Below, in pieces: positions 50,355-58,632 of a stretch of 64,000 nucleotides of DNA. Each line of letters opens with the position of its first letter. Position 1 is the stretch's first letter. A program made the position numbers and the translations under genes. The stretch is from Bog-756 sp963824645 (GTDB lineage Bacteria > Actinomycetota > Acidimicrobiia > Acidimicrobiales > RAAP-2): contig CAWGQC010000008.1 of assembly GCA_963824645.1 (NCBI GenBank), forward strand, positions 1 to 64,000, written 5' to 3'. The notes under the pieces are model-generated. The model did no database searches and was not told where the DNA came from. It worked only from the letters and a program-made list of their open reading frames with translations.

Positions 50355-52310
50355 GTGTCGGCCCGGGTCGACCGCCGGGCCAGAAACAGGGGCGCCGTCG
50401 TGGTGACCTTGGCGGAGCCTTCCACAGTGGCAACATCCCCACCGACCCGAAAAGCGGCGCCCCGGTGGCGGGGAACCATCCTGATTGTGTGCGTCTACGG
50501 TCTGCTGGCTGCCATCGCCTACCTCCCGTCGTGGCCCGGGGATCCGAGCCGGCTTCCCACCTGTCCGTGTGGGGACCAGGCCCAGATCGGGTGGTTCCTG
50601 TGGTGGACGCCGTTCGCCGTTCTCCATCTGCACAACCCCCTCTACTCCAACTTCGTGAACTACCCGGCCGGGGTCAACCTGGCCCAAAACACCCTCGCCC
50701 CTCTACTGGGATTGGTATCGGCTCCGATCACGGCTCTGTTCGGACCTGTGTCCGCCACCACGTTCATGCTGTGGCTGGCCATCACCGCCTCGGCCTCGTC
50801 GTGCTTTTTGGTCCTCCGCCGGTGGGTCCGATGGGTCCCCGCCGCCTTCGCCGGAGGCCTGTTCTATGGCGCTTCGCCCTTTATGGCCGGTCAGTCCACC
50901 GACCACCTCCATCAGACATTCGTCCCGTTCCCGCCGCTCATTCTGCTTGCCCTCTATGAGCTGGTGGTGCGTCAGAAGGACAGTCCCCGAAAATGGGGCC
51001 TCATCCTCGGAGTGGCCTCGGTGGGTCAGTTTCTCGTCTCGCCAGAAATCCTCCTTACCTCTGGGGTGATGGCGGCTGTGGGGATTGGGGCGTTGGCGTT
51101 GGTCCGGCACCGCCAGGTGTCATCCAGGGCCCCCCACCTGATCCGGGGCCTCGGCTGGGCTGCACTCATTGTTTTGCCGGTCGTTGCCTACCCGGTCTAT
51201 TTCCTGTTTGATGGCACCGGCCATTACGTGGGTGCGGCGCACACCGCCGGTGCTTATCCCGCCGACCTGTTGGGGCCGCTCATTCCTGACTCCTATCAGC
51301 TCATAGCCCCTACGTTCCTGTCCACCAGGGCCGACCAATTCATCCACGGCGACATCTCCGAGAACGGGAGCTACCTCGGTGTCCCGATGCTTCTCTTGCT
51401 CGCCTACTTGGTCATCCGATGGTGGCGGGTCGGCTGGATCCGATTCGCCGCCTTCATGGCGTTGGTCGCCTTCGTGTGCTCCCTGGGTCCGAGGCTGACC
51501 ATCGACGGCCACGTCACATCGATCCGTCTCCCCTTCGACCTCCTCGAGCATCTGCCGGTATTCCCCGGCCTGATTGATGCCCGCATCTCCCTGTACGTCG
51601 ATCTTTTCGTGGCCGTTCTGCTGGCCGTAGGCATTGACCGGTGGCGGGAGGGACGACGCCGGTCGGGAGCCTCGGACCTGAGGGCGGGGCCTCGGCACCG
51701 ACATGTGGCCGCCGGTCGAGGCCCGGGCAAGGTGGGCACTGTCGTGGCGTTGGCGGTGACCGTTGTCGTCACCATCTCGGTGCTTCCGAACTGGCCGATG
51801 CCGGTTTTTGCGGTGGACGTACCCGCCTACTTCTCGTCACCCGCTACCGGAAATATCGCCCCCGGCACGGTCACGCTGGCCTATCCCTATCCGGCCTATC
51901 CAGACATCCAAGCGATGCTCTGGCAAGCCACCGACCACACCGGATTCCGCCTCCTCGGTGGCTACGTCCTGGTCGGTAACGCCGCCGGGCAATCGATCGA
52001 CGACCCCTATCCGCCGGGACCTGACGCGGTGCCGGCCGCCCTGGTGGCGGACTTCGTGGGCGGCAGTCCGGCGGCGGTCATCCCGGGCACCCCGTCGACG
52101 CCGCCCACTCCCACCCAGATGGACGCCTTCCTCATCCGCAACCATGTGGGGGCGGTGGTGTTCCAGGACGTGGGCACGAATCCGCAGTCGGCCCATGCGC
52201 TCATTTCCTCGGCGCTGGGGAATCCCACGTACCGAGGGGGAGGGGTGGAAATCTGGTCCCCCGTGAGCCGGCTCATCCGGGACCACCCGGTGGCGAACAA
52301 TGGGGCGTGA
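50355..52310 (+). CDS. Multi-spanning membrane protein, GT-C glycosyltransferase-like
   Basis: 651 residues from GTG 50355; GTG 50400 is an alternative start. About ten membrane helices (residues 40-425) precede a cytosolic basic loop (RRSGASDLRAGPRHRHVAAG), one more helix (VVALAVTVVVTISVL) and a C-terminal extracytoplasmic domain of about 170 residues. The first large loop has CPCGDQAQIGWFLWWTPFAVLHLHNPLYSNFVNYP with an acidic residue, as in GT-C enzymes and uncharacterised YfhO-like membrane proteins. The architecture suggests lipid-linked sugar transfer, but no diagnostic motif settles this. A hairpin terminator follows at 52314. Confidence 0.65.
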   Translation: MSARVDRRARNRGAVVVTLAEPSTVATSPPTRKAAPRWRGTILIVCVYGLLAAIAYLPSWPGDPSRLPTCPCGDQAQIGWFLWWTPFAVLHLHNPLYSNFVNYPAGVNLAQNTLAPLLGLVSAPITALFGPVSATTFMLWLAITASASSCFLVLRRWVRWVPAAFAGGLFYGASPFMAGQSTDHLHQTFVPFPPLILLALYELVVRQKDSPRKWGLILGVASVGQFLVSPEILLTSGVMAAVGIGALALVRHRQVSSRAPHLIRGLGWAALIVLPVVAYPVYFLFDGTGHYVGAAHTAGAYPADLLGPLIPDSYQLIAPTFLSTRADQFIHGDISENGSYLGVPMLLLLAYLVIRWWRVGWIRFAAFMALVAFVCSLGPRLTIDGHVTSIRLPFDLLEHLPVFPGLIDARISLYVDLFVAVLLAVGIDRWREGRRRSGASDLRAGPRHRHVAAGRGPGKVGTVVALAVTVVVTISVLPNWPMPVFAVDVPAYFSSPATGNIAPGTVTLAYPYPAYPDIQAMLWQATDHTGFRLLGGYVLVGNAAGQSIDDPYPPGPDAVPAALVADFVGGSPAAVIPGTPSTPPTPTQMDAFLIRNHVGAVVFQDVGTNPQSAHALISSALGNPTYRGGGVEIWSPVSRLIRDHPVANNGA

Positions 52311-52313
52311 ACT

Positions 52314-52337
52314 GCCGGCCGGAATCAGCCGGCCGGC
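52314..52337. terminator. Bidirectional hairpin terminator
   Basis: A perfect 9 bp stem GCCGGCCGG with CCGGCCGGC encloses the loop AATCAG. It begins four bases after the stop of the membrane protein gene and lies between it and the convergent NlpC/P60 gene. Confidence 0.8.
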
Positions 52338-52376
52338 GTAATCCCGCCTCCGCTCTGCCCGCCGGGTGGGGACCGA

Positions 52377-53942
52377 TCAGGTCGGAACTGCTCCGATCAC
52401 ATTGTCGACGTGTACGCCCAGACCGGGTAGCGATCCCTTGTTGGTTGCGTCCCCGAAACTGAATACGCCCCCATCGCCCCCAATGAGGTTGTAACCACGG
52501 CTGTCGGGAGATACAACAATTCCGACCACGTCGTTGACGTGTACACCCATCGACGGGAGGTTGCCGTAGTTTCCGGCATCGCCAAAAGGAGTGACGGCGC
52601 CATTGGCGCCGACGACCCAGTAGCCCCTTCCGTCTTTGGTGGCGGTGATGGCAACTGCTCCCGGCGGTGCATTGCCATAGGAGTGGGCATCCCCGAAGGC
52701 GTACACGGAGCCATTGGACCCCACAAGCCAGTATCCGTTGTCGTCCGCGGAGGCCGCGATACCGGCGATGTCATCGACATGGACCCCGATTCCCGGTAGC
52801 GACTTCTCGAAGGGCGCATGGAAGCTGAAGACGCCGCCGTCGGAACCGACTAGGAAGTATCCCTGATCGTTGACGGTCGGCACGATCCCCACAATGTTGT
52901 TTACGTGCACCCCGATACCCGGGAGCGAGTTGGCAAAGTGAGCGTGGAAAGCGAAGACGCCGCCGTCGGAACCGACAAGAAAGTAGCCGTTGTCCGCCGC
53001 CGTGGTCACGATGCCGGTGATGTTGTTCACGTGGATACCGAGTCCCGGAAGCGATCCGTAGAAGCCGCCCTTGAACACGAAGACGCCGCCGTCAGAACCG
53101 ACCAGGTCGTACCCGGTGGAGGCAGCCGGAGTGGGTGGATTCGCCTCTACCGGAGCGGGGGAAGGCGACGTCGACGAAGAGGTGGAGGTGGTCGAACTCG
53201 AACTGCTTGAGCTGCTCGAACTCGAACTCGAGCTGCTCGAACTACTCGAACTACTCGAACTCGAACTCGAACTCGAACTCGAACTCGAACTCGAACTACT
53301 CGAACTCGTCGACGTAACCGAGAACGCGTTGTAGTCCATGGCGCCCTGGTAGGCGTTGCCGTAAGTACTCATGAGGTACTCGAAGCTGACGGTTCGCACC
53401 GAGCCGGGCGATCCCGAGGCATCCCAGATTTGATCGTTGCCGGCCCAGATGCCGGAGTGGGCGTAGCTGCTCGGGTTGTAGCCGCCGAACAGGACCACCT
53501 CACCCGGACTCAGCGCCGCTTCGTCCTCGGCCACCGTGGTCATGCTGGGGACAAAGGTCCCCATGGACCCGTTGCTGTTGTAGTCCGGCCCACTGTAGAT
53601 GTTGTCTGCGACGCCGTTCTTGTCGTCTGAGTCGATGGCGAATCCAGTCGCCTGGTACACGGCGTATTGAGCCACGCTCATGCAGTCGAAACCGACCACA
53701 CCGGACCCACAGGTCGACCCGGACCCACCGACCGACGGACCGTGTATCCCACCGCCGCCGTCGCAGTAGGGGACGCCCGCCTGTGAGGCCGCGTAGTTGA
53801 CGATGGCTGCTCCAGTCGACGATCCGTCAGCGGTGGCCGGATGAACACCGACAGCCGCGGCGATGGCGACCAACGAAAACAGAATTAGGCCGGCCACGGC
53901 GATACGCCCGGCCTGTGTGCTCCACGGGTGCCCTGAAGGCAT
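52377..53942 (-). CDS. Secreted NlpC/P60 protein with GSDGGVF-type repeat domain
   Basis: 521 residues from ATG 53942, preceded by GGAGGGG. Signal segment AGRIAVAGLILFSLVAIAAAVGV. The NlpC/P60 peptidase domain (residues 38-208) has catalytic Cys in VGFDCMSVAQYA and His in SSYAHSGIWAGN. A linker of nearly 50 Ser residues follows, then a short Thr/Pro segment and six repeats of about 40 residues (YFLVGSDGGVFSFHAPFEKS, LPGIGVHVDDIAGI), probably a propeller-like domain. The domain cleaves peptidoglycan stem peptides in known members. The catalytic segment is identical in DNA to that of the head-to-head gene at 54460. A longer upstream frame exists, but the ribosome binding site and signal peptide favour 53942. 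Confidence 0.9.
   Translation of the reverse strand: MPSGHPWSTQAGRIAVAGLILFSLVAIAAAVGVHPATADGSSTGAAIVNYAASQAGVPYCDGGGGIHGPSVGGSGSTCGSGVVGFDCMSVAQYAVYQATGFAIDSDDKNGVADNIYSGPDYNSNGSMGTFVPSMTTVAEDEAALSPGEVVLFGGYNPSSYAHSGIWAGNDQIWDASGSPGSVRTVSFEYLMSTYGNAYQGAMDYNAFSVTSTSSSSSSSSSSSSSSSSSSSSSSSSSSSSSSSSSSSSSSTTSTSSSTSPSPAPVEANPPTPAASTGYDLVGSDGGVFVFKGGFYGSLPGLGIHVNNITGIVTTAADNGYFLVGSDGGVFAFHAHFANSLPGIGVHVNNIVGIVPTVNDQGYFLVGSDGGVFSFHAPFEKSLPGIGVHVDDIAGIAASADDNGYWLVGSNGSVYAFGDAHSYGNAPPGAVAITATKDGRGYWVVGANGAVTPFGDAGNYGNLPSMGVHVNDVVGIVVSPDSRGYNLIGGDGGVFSFGDATNKGSLPGLGVHVDNVIGAVPT
53192..53308 (+). repeat. Hexanucleotide microsatellite encoding poly-Ser linker
   Basis: Repeats of CTCGAA with interspersed CTACTCGAA and CTGCTCGAA units. 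On the minus strand they read as TCG and AGT/AGC Ser codons. The pure central run around 53253-53300 has about eight uninterrupted units. Changes in unit number would keep the frame and alter linker length. Confidence 0.9.
53319..53828 (-). repeat. 510 bp inverted repeat, arm A
   Basis: Line-by-line comparison shows this segment to be the exact reverse complement of 54646-55155, without a mismatch over 510 bp. It covers the NlpC/P60 catalytic domain of the minus-strand gene, from GACGGATC to the end of NAFS. Confidence 0.96.
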
Positions 53943-54135
53943 CGAACCCCTCCGAGTGAAACGTCTATTGAAACAAGCGCCCAAATTTACCAGCGCCAAC
54001 GGCCTGCGGAAATGGGCGTTTTCATCGTCGAAGCCGAATCGGGCTGGACGTCGCCGGCTCAATAACCGGAAATGACAAAGATCGTCGTCCTCTGTCGCCG
54101 TCCATTGCTCAAAGCGGTAGCCACTTTCGCCCGCC

Positions 54136-54167
54136 GATCGATAGTCGGACCTACTGACTACTCGATC
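54136..54167. promoter_or_regulatory. Inverted repeat between divergent NlpC/P60 genes
   Basis: GATCGATAGTC and GACTACTCGATC pair over 11 bases with one bulge around a 9-base centre. It lies in the 517 bp gap between the two divergent starts, so it is a candidate shared operator or a structured leader. Nothing else in the gap is recognisable, and I see no gene in it. Confidence 0.4.
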
Positions 54168-54459
54168 AATAAAAGGGATCACGGCCAGGTATTCCTCCTC
54201 AGGGGCAGGGAATGATCTCACTGGTCGGGTCGGATCCAAGCGGCGCTTCCGTCCGCTTTTGCAGCGTGAGGATCATAGGGGCGGTGAGAGGATGTGGGAA
54301 GGCCTCCCGACGCTTAATTGCTTAGGATCGCTGACCACTACCGGTGGGCGCCCCGTCACTGGGCCGAGCGAACAAGCCAACCGACGTTTCAGTTCGAGCC
54401 GCACTGGTACGGTTGAGCACGCGGATGCGCCGCATGTTGTTTCTGGTTGGAGATGTCGG

Positions 54460-55458
54460 ATGCCCACAAAGTTCTCAAGCCGAGGGTTGGCTCTCCGGGT
54501 CGTCGTAGCCCTACTGCTCCTGACCTCTTTGGCCGGCGTTGCCATCTCGATAGGCGTTCATTCGGCCACCGCAAGTGGATCGCATCCGGCCACCGCAGGC
54601 GGATCGCACCCGGCCATCGCAAGCGGATCGCATGTGGCTACGGCAGACGGATCGTCGACTGGAGCAGCCATCGTCAACTACGCGGCCTCACAGGCGGGCG
54701 TCCCCTACTGCGACGGCGGCGGTGGGATACACGGTCCGTCGGTCGGTGGGTCCGGGTCGACCTGTGGGTCCGGTGTGGTCGGTTTCGACTGCATGAGCGT
54801 GGCTCAATACGCCGTGTACCAGGCGACTGGATTCGCCATCGACTCAGACGACAAGAACGGCGTCGCAGACAACATCTACAGTGGGCCGGACTACAACAGC
54901 AACGGGTCCATGGGGACCTTTGTCCCCAGCATGACCACGGTGGCCGAGGACGAAGCGGCGCTGAGTCCGGGTGAGGTGGTCCTGTTCGGCGGCTACAACC
55001 CGAGCAGCTACGCCCACTCCGGCATCTGGGCCGGCAACGATCAAATCTGGGATGCCTCGGGATCGCCCGGCTCGGTGCGAACCGTCAGCTTCGAGTACCT
55101 CATGAGTACTTACGGCAACGCCTACCAGGGCGCCATGGACTACAACGCGTTCTCGCAGACCACCCCGCCCAAACCGTCGATCGCCACCACTTCCCTTCCC
55201 GTCGCTACCATCGGCAAGAGGTACAAAGGCGGGCAGCTGACAGCTACCGGCGGCACCACGCCCTACAGATGGACAGTCGCTGGTCTGCCCAAGGGGCTCA
55301 AGGTGTCGACCAGGACGGGTCTCATCACAGGAACAGTGAGAAATTCCAAGAAGCATCCTCAGGCCCCCGGTTCGTACCCGGTCAAAGTGACGGTCACCGA
55401 CGGTGCCAGTCAACAGGCCACGGCGTCGCTCACCCTCACACTCGACGCTGCCTCGTAG
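54460..55458 (+). CDS. Secreted NlpC/P60 protein with C-terminal Ig-like domain
   Basis: 332 residues from ATG 54460. Signal segment LALRVVVALLLLTSLAGVAISIGV, then three tandem eight-residue repeats (GSHPATAG, GSHPAIAS, GSHVATAD). The NlpC/P60 domain follows (residues about 63-232; Cys in VGFDCMSVAQYA, His in SSYAHSGIWAGN), then one He_PIG-like domain of about 95 residues (TTSLPVATIGKRYKGGQLTA, LPKGLKVSTRTGLITGT). The catalytic domain is identical to that of the minus-strand neighbour at protein and DNA level, while the signal peptides and C-terminal modules differ. It is probably a peptidoglycan hydrolase with a different wall-targeting module. Confidence 0.9.
   Translation: MPTKFSSRGLALRVVVALLLLTSLAGVAISIGVHSATASGSHPATAGGSHPAIASGSHVATADGSSTGAAIVNYAASQAGVPYCDGGGGIHGPSVGGSGSTCGSGVVGFDCMSVAQYAVYQATGFAIDSDDKNGVADNIYSGPDYNSNGSMGTFVPSMTTVAEDEAALSPGEVVLFGGYNPSSYAHSGIWAGNDQIWDASGSPGSVRTVSFEYLMSTYGNAYQGAMDYNAFSQTTPPKPSIATTSLPVATIGKRYKGGQLTATGGTTPYRWTVAGLPKGLKVSTRTGLITGTVRNSKKHPQAPGSYPVKVTVTDGASQQATASLTLTLDAAS
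54577..54648 (+). repeat. 24 bp tandem repeat (three units)
   Basis: Three imperfect units beginning GGATCGCA encode GSH(P/V)A-type octapeptides directly before the NlpC/P60 domain. The opposite paralogue has only one equivalent (HPATADGS), so the array expanded in this copy. Confidence 0.8.
54646..55155 (+). repeat. 510 bp inverted repeat, arm B
   Basis: Exact reverse complement of 53319-53828. The arms are separated by 817 bp (53829-54645) containing both promoters and both signal peptides. Confidence 0.96.
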
Positions 55459-55553
55459 GCTCCGTCGCCCCCAAGCAGTACAGCCCTGCGCTGCCGGAGC
55501 GACAGGCGGGGACTTCTCGGCATTCGACCTCGCCCCGCTGGGGAGTCGAAGGT

Positions 55554-55667
55554 TCAGCGCCCGAGTCCCTTGCGGGTAACCTCCTTGTCCTTTTTGGCCT
55601 GGCGCTTTTCTTTGAGCGTCTTGCCGGATTTTTTGGAGGCGGTCTTGCGGGGAGACTTATCGGTCAT
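55554..55667 (-). CDS. Small Lys-rich conserved protein
   Basis: 37 residues from ATG 55667, with a strong AAGGGGGTTGACATG leader. The sequence (MTDKSPRKTASKKSGKTLKE then KRQAKKDKE) is about one third Lys/Arg. It matches a family of very short basic proteins widespread in actinobacteria that start with a DKSPR-KSGKS-KEKR pattern; their function is unknown, with nucleic-acid contact plausible. It stands alone between an NlpC/P60 gene and a small zinc-ribbon gene. Confidence 0.75.
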   Translation of the reverse strand: MTDKSPRKTASKKSGKTLKEKRQAKKDKEVTRKGLGR

Positions 55668-55922
55668 GTCAACCCCCTTCCCTGCCCGAACAGTAGCCCC
55701 TGACGCCGGTCGCGTCGTCGGTGGGCGGTGAATGCCGATCGTGGGCAACGGGCGATCACCTGGTAAGCGGGAGAGGCGTTGGCGGGCTGGGTGTACCGTT
55801 TGCGTAGCTCATTGGGAGCACCAGCGTCCCCGCTTACGGTGACAAGATCGAAGGTTCCGATGGGACCGAGCAGCCAGGTCCAGACGGCCGGATCAGCTGA
55901 TCAGGGCCACGGGGGCGGGTCC

Positions 55923-56090
55923 ATGGGCAGCGAGCGCCAGAATGCAACAGTGCCTCAACACGCAGACCATTCGCAGACGCGTCAGTGCGGACGGTGTCGG
56001 CAGCACTTTCCCCTGGATGCTTCGCTGTCGACCCAACCCAAGTGGTGGGCCTGCTCGCCCTGCCGCCTCAAACTGTTCGGCGCCGAATGA
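55923..56090 (+). CDS. Small zinc-ribbon-like protein
   Basis: 55 residues from ATG 55923; an ATG at 55860 would add 21. The C-terminal half has two Cys pairs, RQCGRCRQHFPLD and WWACSPCRLKLFG, spaced as in a zinc ribbon. Short proteins with this CxxC-WW-CxxC layout occur in actinobacteria and are uncharacterised. The stop overlaps the start of the next small gene (AATGATGG), suggesting coupling. Confidence 0.6.
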   Translation: MGSERQNATVPQHADHSQTRQCGRCRQHFPLDASLSTQPKWWACSPCRLKLFGAE

Positions 56091-56374
56091 TGGTCGGGGC
56101 CTATGACACGGGCATGGATCTCCTGGTCGAAGCGGCCGATGGGCTCGACATGGCCGCCAGTGCATGCGACGCGGTGGAAGACGCCGCCCTGTTCTCGTCA
56201 CTGGCCGATCGGATCCGCCGTTACTTGGCCGTGAGTCGCCCGAGTACCACGCTGGGAATGCCCCGGATTCCGTCTGGCGAGAACCGGCTTATGGACGAGA
56301 GCGTGATCCACCGATCCGGGGCCAGCCAACCCTCGCACATACGGGTCATCGCTGAATCGGTCGAAGCCGACTGA
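56087..56374 (+). CDS. Small hypothetical protein
   Basis: 95 residues if translated from ATG 56087, which overlaps the stop of the zinc-ribbon gene by four bases. The first half is predicted helical and acidic (GMDLLVEAADGLDMAASACDAVEDAALFSSLADRIRRYLAV as consecutive helices). The second half is polar with no recognisable motif. The overlap is the main support for it being real. Function unknown. Confidence 0.45.
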   Translation: MMVGAYDTGMDLLVEAADGLDMAASACDAVEDAALFSSLADRIRRYLAVSRPSTTLGMPRIPSGENRLMDESVIHRSGASQPSHIRVIAESVEAD

Positions 56375-56463
56375 TCGGTTTTGACCGCCGGACATCGCCC
56401 TTCCTCCAGGTGGGGCGAACGCTATGAGCTCCGAGTTGATGCCGACGGATGGCCCACCATCGA

Positions 56464-57135
56464 TCACTCGCCCAGGTTTCGACGCAGGGCTCCCAATGAA
56501 TCGTTGAGTTCCTTGATCTGATCGCGAAGCTCGGCTACCTCCGCCTCGAGGGCGTCGATGCGGGTCCCCGCTTCCCTCCGGTTCTCTCCCGTATCGATGA
56601 ACTCGTTGGACGACGGGGAGACAGATGTCGGAGGACCACTCGGCTCTGGGGCCAACAGCTGCTGCCACCGCTCTTCTTTCTGGCCAGGCTGCCGTGGCTG
56701 CAATCGCACCAGAGGCTCGGGCTGGTCGGCCATCACCTCGAGCTCGTTCTGCACTGCCGTCAGCGATTCGAACCCGGCCATGCGCTCGGTGCGCCCTCGG
56801 AGCTCGCCCACGGTTTGGGGTCCTCTGAGCAGTAGCACCGCCAACAGCGCCACTCGAGCAGAATCGAGGCCATAGGCCTCGTCGAGAACATGCCGGTAGC
56901 GAGTCACCGATTTCCCATGAGAAGGCAGAACGAATCGCACCAACCGGAGCTCCTTCAGTTCCTGGAGAGCCTGCTGCACCGTCTCCTCGGCCAATGCCAT
57001 CACCGGCTCGCGGTTGGTGGCCTGGTTGCAGGCCAGGGAAAGCGCGTTGAGGGTGAGCGGGTACTGCTGAGGGGTGGTGAGCTGCTTCTCCACCAGGCAC
57101 CCGAGTACCCGAGCGGCTTCCGGGGTGAGGGTCAC
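56464..57135 (-). CDS. YceH/DUF480 family protein
   Basis: 223 residues. The DUF480 tandem winged-helix domain occupies residues 1-160: MTLTPEAARVLGCLVEKQLTTPQQYPL, LNALSLACNQATNREPVM, RYRHVLDEAYGLDSARVALLAVLLLRGPQTVGELRGRTERM and FESLTAVQNELEVM match the family closely. A Ser/Pro linker leads to a C-terminal coiled coil (RIDALEAEVAELRDQIKELN). YceH is conserved but its role is unknown; the folds suggest nucleic-acid or protein contacts. Monocistronic. Confidence 0.92.
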   Translation of the reverse strand: MTLTPEAARVLGCLVEKQLTTPQQYPLTLNALSLACNQATNREPVMALAEETVQQALQELKELRLVRFVLPSHGKSVTRYRHVLDEAYGLDSARVALLAVLLLRGPQTVGELRGRTERMAGFESLTAVQNELEVMADQPEPLVRLQPRQPGQKEERWQQLLAPEPSGPPTSVSPSSNEFIDTGENRREAGTRIDALEAEVAELRDQIKELNDSLGALRRNLGE

Positions 57136-57561
57136 CGACGGAGATTAACTCGCCCCAGCGGGGGACCCGAGGTGATGGGTGGCTCCGCAGGCCCTCGGTC
57201 GATAACCGTGTCGGTCCGTCCTGCCCGACGGGGGGCGTTCAGGCGAACCGGATGTGCCACCGGATCACGGTGAACGGGTCCTGACCTCATCCTGAAGGGT
57301 TCGGTCATGGCCCGGTGGTCGATCTGGCTCAGTCCACAGACCACCGATCCGCGGGGAGCGCGACGGCCAGATTGTCTGCTGCTGGCCGACAGGCACCACC
57401 GCGCATTCGGGCTCTGCTCGATCTCGTGTCGGCTCCATGTACATCCGGCGTCACGTTTCACGTTGCCTGGCATCGTTACCTCGCATCATGCGGCGGCCTG
57501 GCATCATTCCGGGGGCGGGTGATAACTGAAGGGCCGGTGCCCGAGCAAAGGATGGTGCAAG
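57136..57561. other. Gene-less divergent region
   Basis: 426 bp between yceH and the DapB-like gene. No supportable gene. It should contain both promoters. Confidence 0.5.
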
Positions 57562-58632
57562 ATGGGATTCCGAGTGATTCAGTGGGCGACCGGAGGGGTC
57601 GGTCGGGCTGCCATCGAAGGGGTCCTCGACCACCCCGACCTCGAGCTGGTCGGTGCCTGGGTCCACAGCCCGAACAAGGAGAGGATCGACCTCGGGACCC
57701 TGGTGGGCCGAGAGCCCCTCGGGGTGACGGCCACCGGCGATGTCGCCGCCCTCTTGGCCCTGGAGGCAGACTGCGTTCTCTACAGCCCGTTCATGGCTGA
57801 TCCCGGCGTGGTGACCGCCATCCTCGAGTCGGGTAAGAACGTGGTCACGCCGCTCGGCTGGTTCTACCCACCGGCGGATGAGCGGGTCCGCATGGATTCA
57901 GTGGCCACCGGTGCCGGCGTGACTCTGCACGGGACAGGCATACACCCGGGCGGGATCACCGAGCGGTTCCCATTGATGGTCTCGGCCCTTTCCGGATCAA
58001 TCACCCACGTTCGCGCCGAGGAATTCTCCGACATCCGGACCTATGGAGCCCAGGATGTCGTCCGCGACTGGATGCTGTTCGGCCAGACTCCGGAGGAGGC
58101 CAGCGCCAGCATCATGATCGATGCCCTGGGTGGCGGCTTTCGCCAGTCGATCTTCATGGTGGCCGACGAGCTGGGCTTCGACATCCAGCCGAAGCTGCGC
58201 ACCACTCATGACATGGCCGTGGCCACCGCTCCGATCGATTCCCCTATTGGCCCCATCCAGCCGGGGACAGTGGCGGCCCAGCGATTCATGTGGGAAGCCC
58301 TGGTCGACGGCCGGCCGGTGGTCACCGCCGCCGTCAACTGGCTGATGGGGCAAGACCATCTCGACCCGGCCTGGAAGTTCGGCCCAGGGGGCGAGCGCTT
58401 CGAAGTCGAGATCACCGGCGACCCGAACTGCCTCACCATCTTCAAGAAACTGCACCCGGCGACCGTCGAAGCCGGCCTCGTTCGCAACCCGGGCATCGTC
58501 GCCACGGCTCTGCACTGCGTCAATGCCATCCCCTACGTATGTCGGGCCGCCCCCGGACTCCTGACCTATCTCGATCTGCCCCTGGTGGCCGGTCGCGCCG
58601 CCCTCGGCCTCCACCGGAGCCGACCGACGTGA
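57562..58632 (+). CDS. DapB-like NAD(P)-dependent dehydrogenase
   Basis: 356 residues. The N-terminal Rossmann fold has FRVIQWATGGVGRAAIEGVLDHPDLELVGAWVH, followed by CVLYSPFMADPGVVTAILESGKNVVTPLGWFYP and TGIHPGGITERFP. These belong to the dihydrodipicolinate reductase N-terminal family as found in 2,4-diaminopentanoate dehydrogenase-like proteins. The reaction is probably an NAD(P)H-linked reduction or amine oxidation; the substrate is unknown. GTGA overlap with the following SDR gene (58629) indicates an operon and a joint pathway. Confidence 0.88.
   Translation: MGFRVIQWATGGVGRAAIEGVLDHPDLELVGAWVHSPNKERIDLGTLVGREPLGVTATGDVAALLALEADCVLYSPFMADPGVVTAILESGKNVVTPLGWFYPPADERVRMDSVATGAGVTLHGTGIHPGGITERFPLMVSALSGSITHVRAEEFSDIRTYGAQDVVRDWMLFGQTPEEASASIMIDALGGGFRQSIFMVADELGFDIQPKLRTTHDMAVATAPIDSPIGPIQPGTVAAQRFMWEALVDGRPVVTAAVNWLMGQDHLDPAWKFGPGGERFEVEITGDPNCLTIFKKLHPATVEAGLVRNPGIVATALHCVNAIPYVCRAAPGLLTYLDLPLVAGRAALGLHRSRPT

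Noticed and set aside
53192..53308. Possible CRISPR-like array
   Set aside because: Units are 6-9 bp, contiguous, without spacers, and in frame with a coding sequence.
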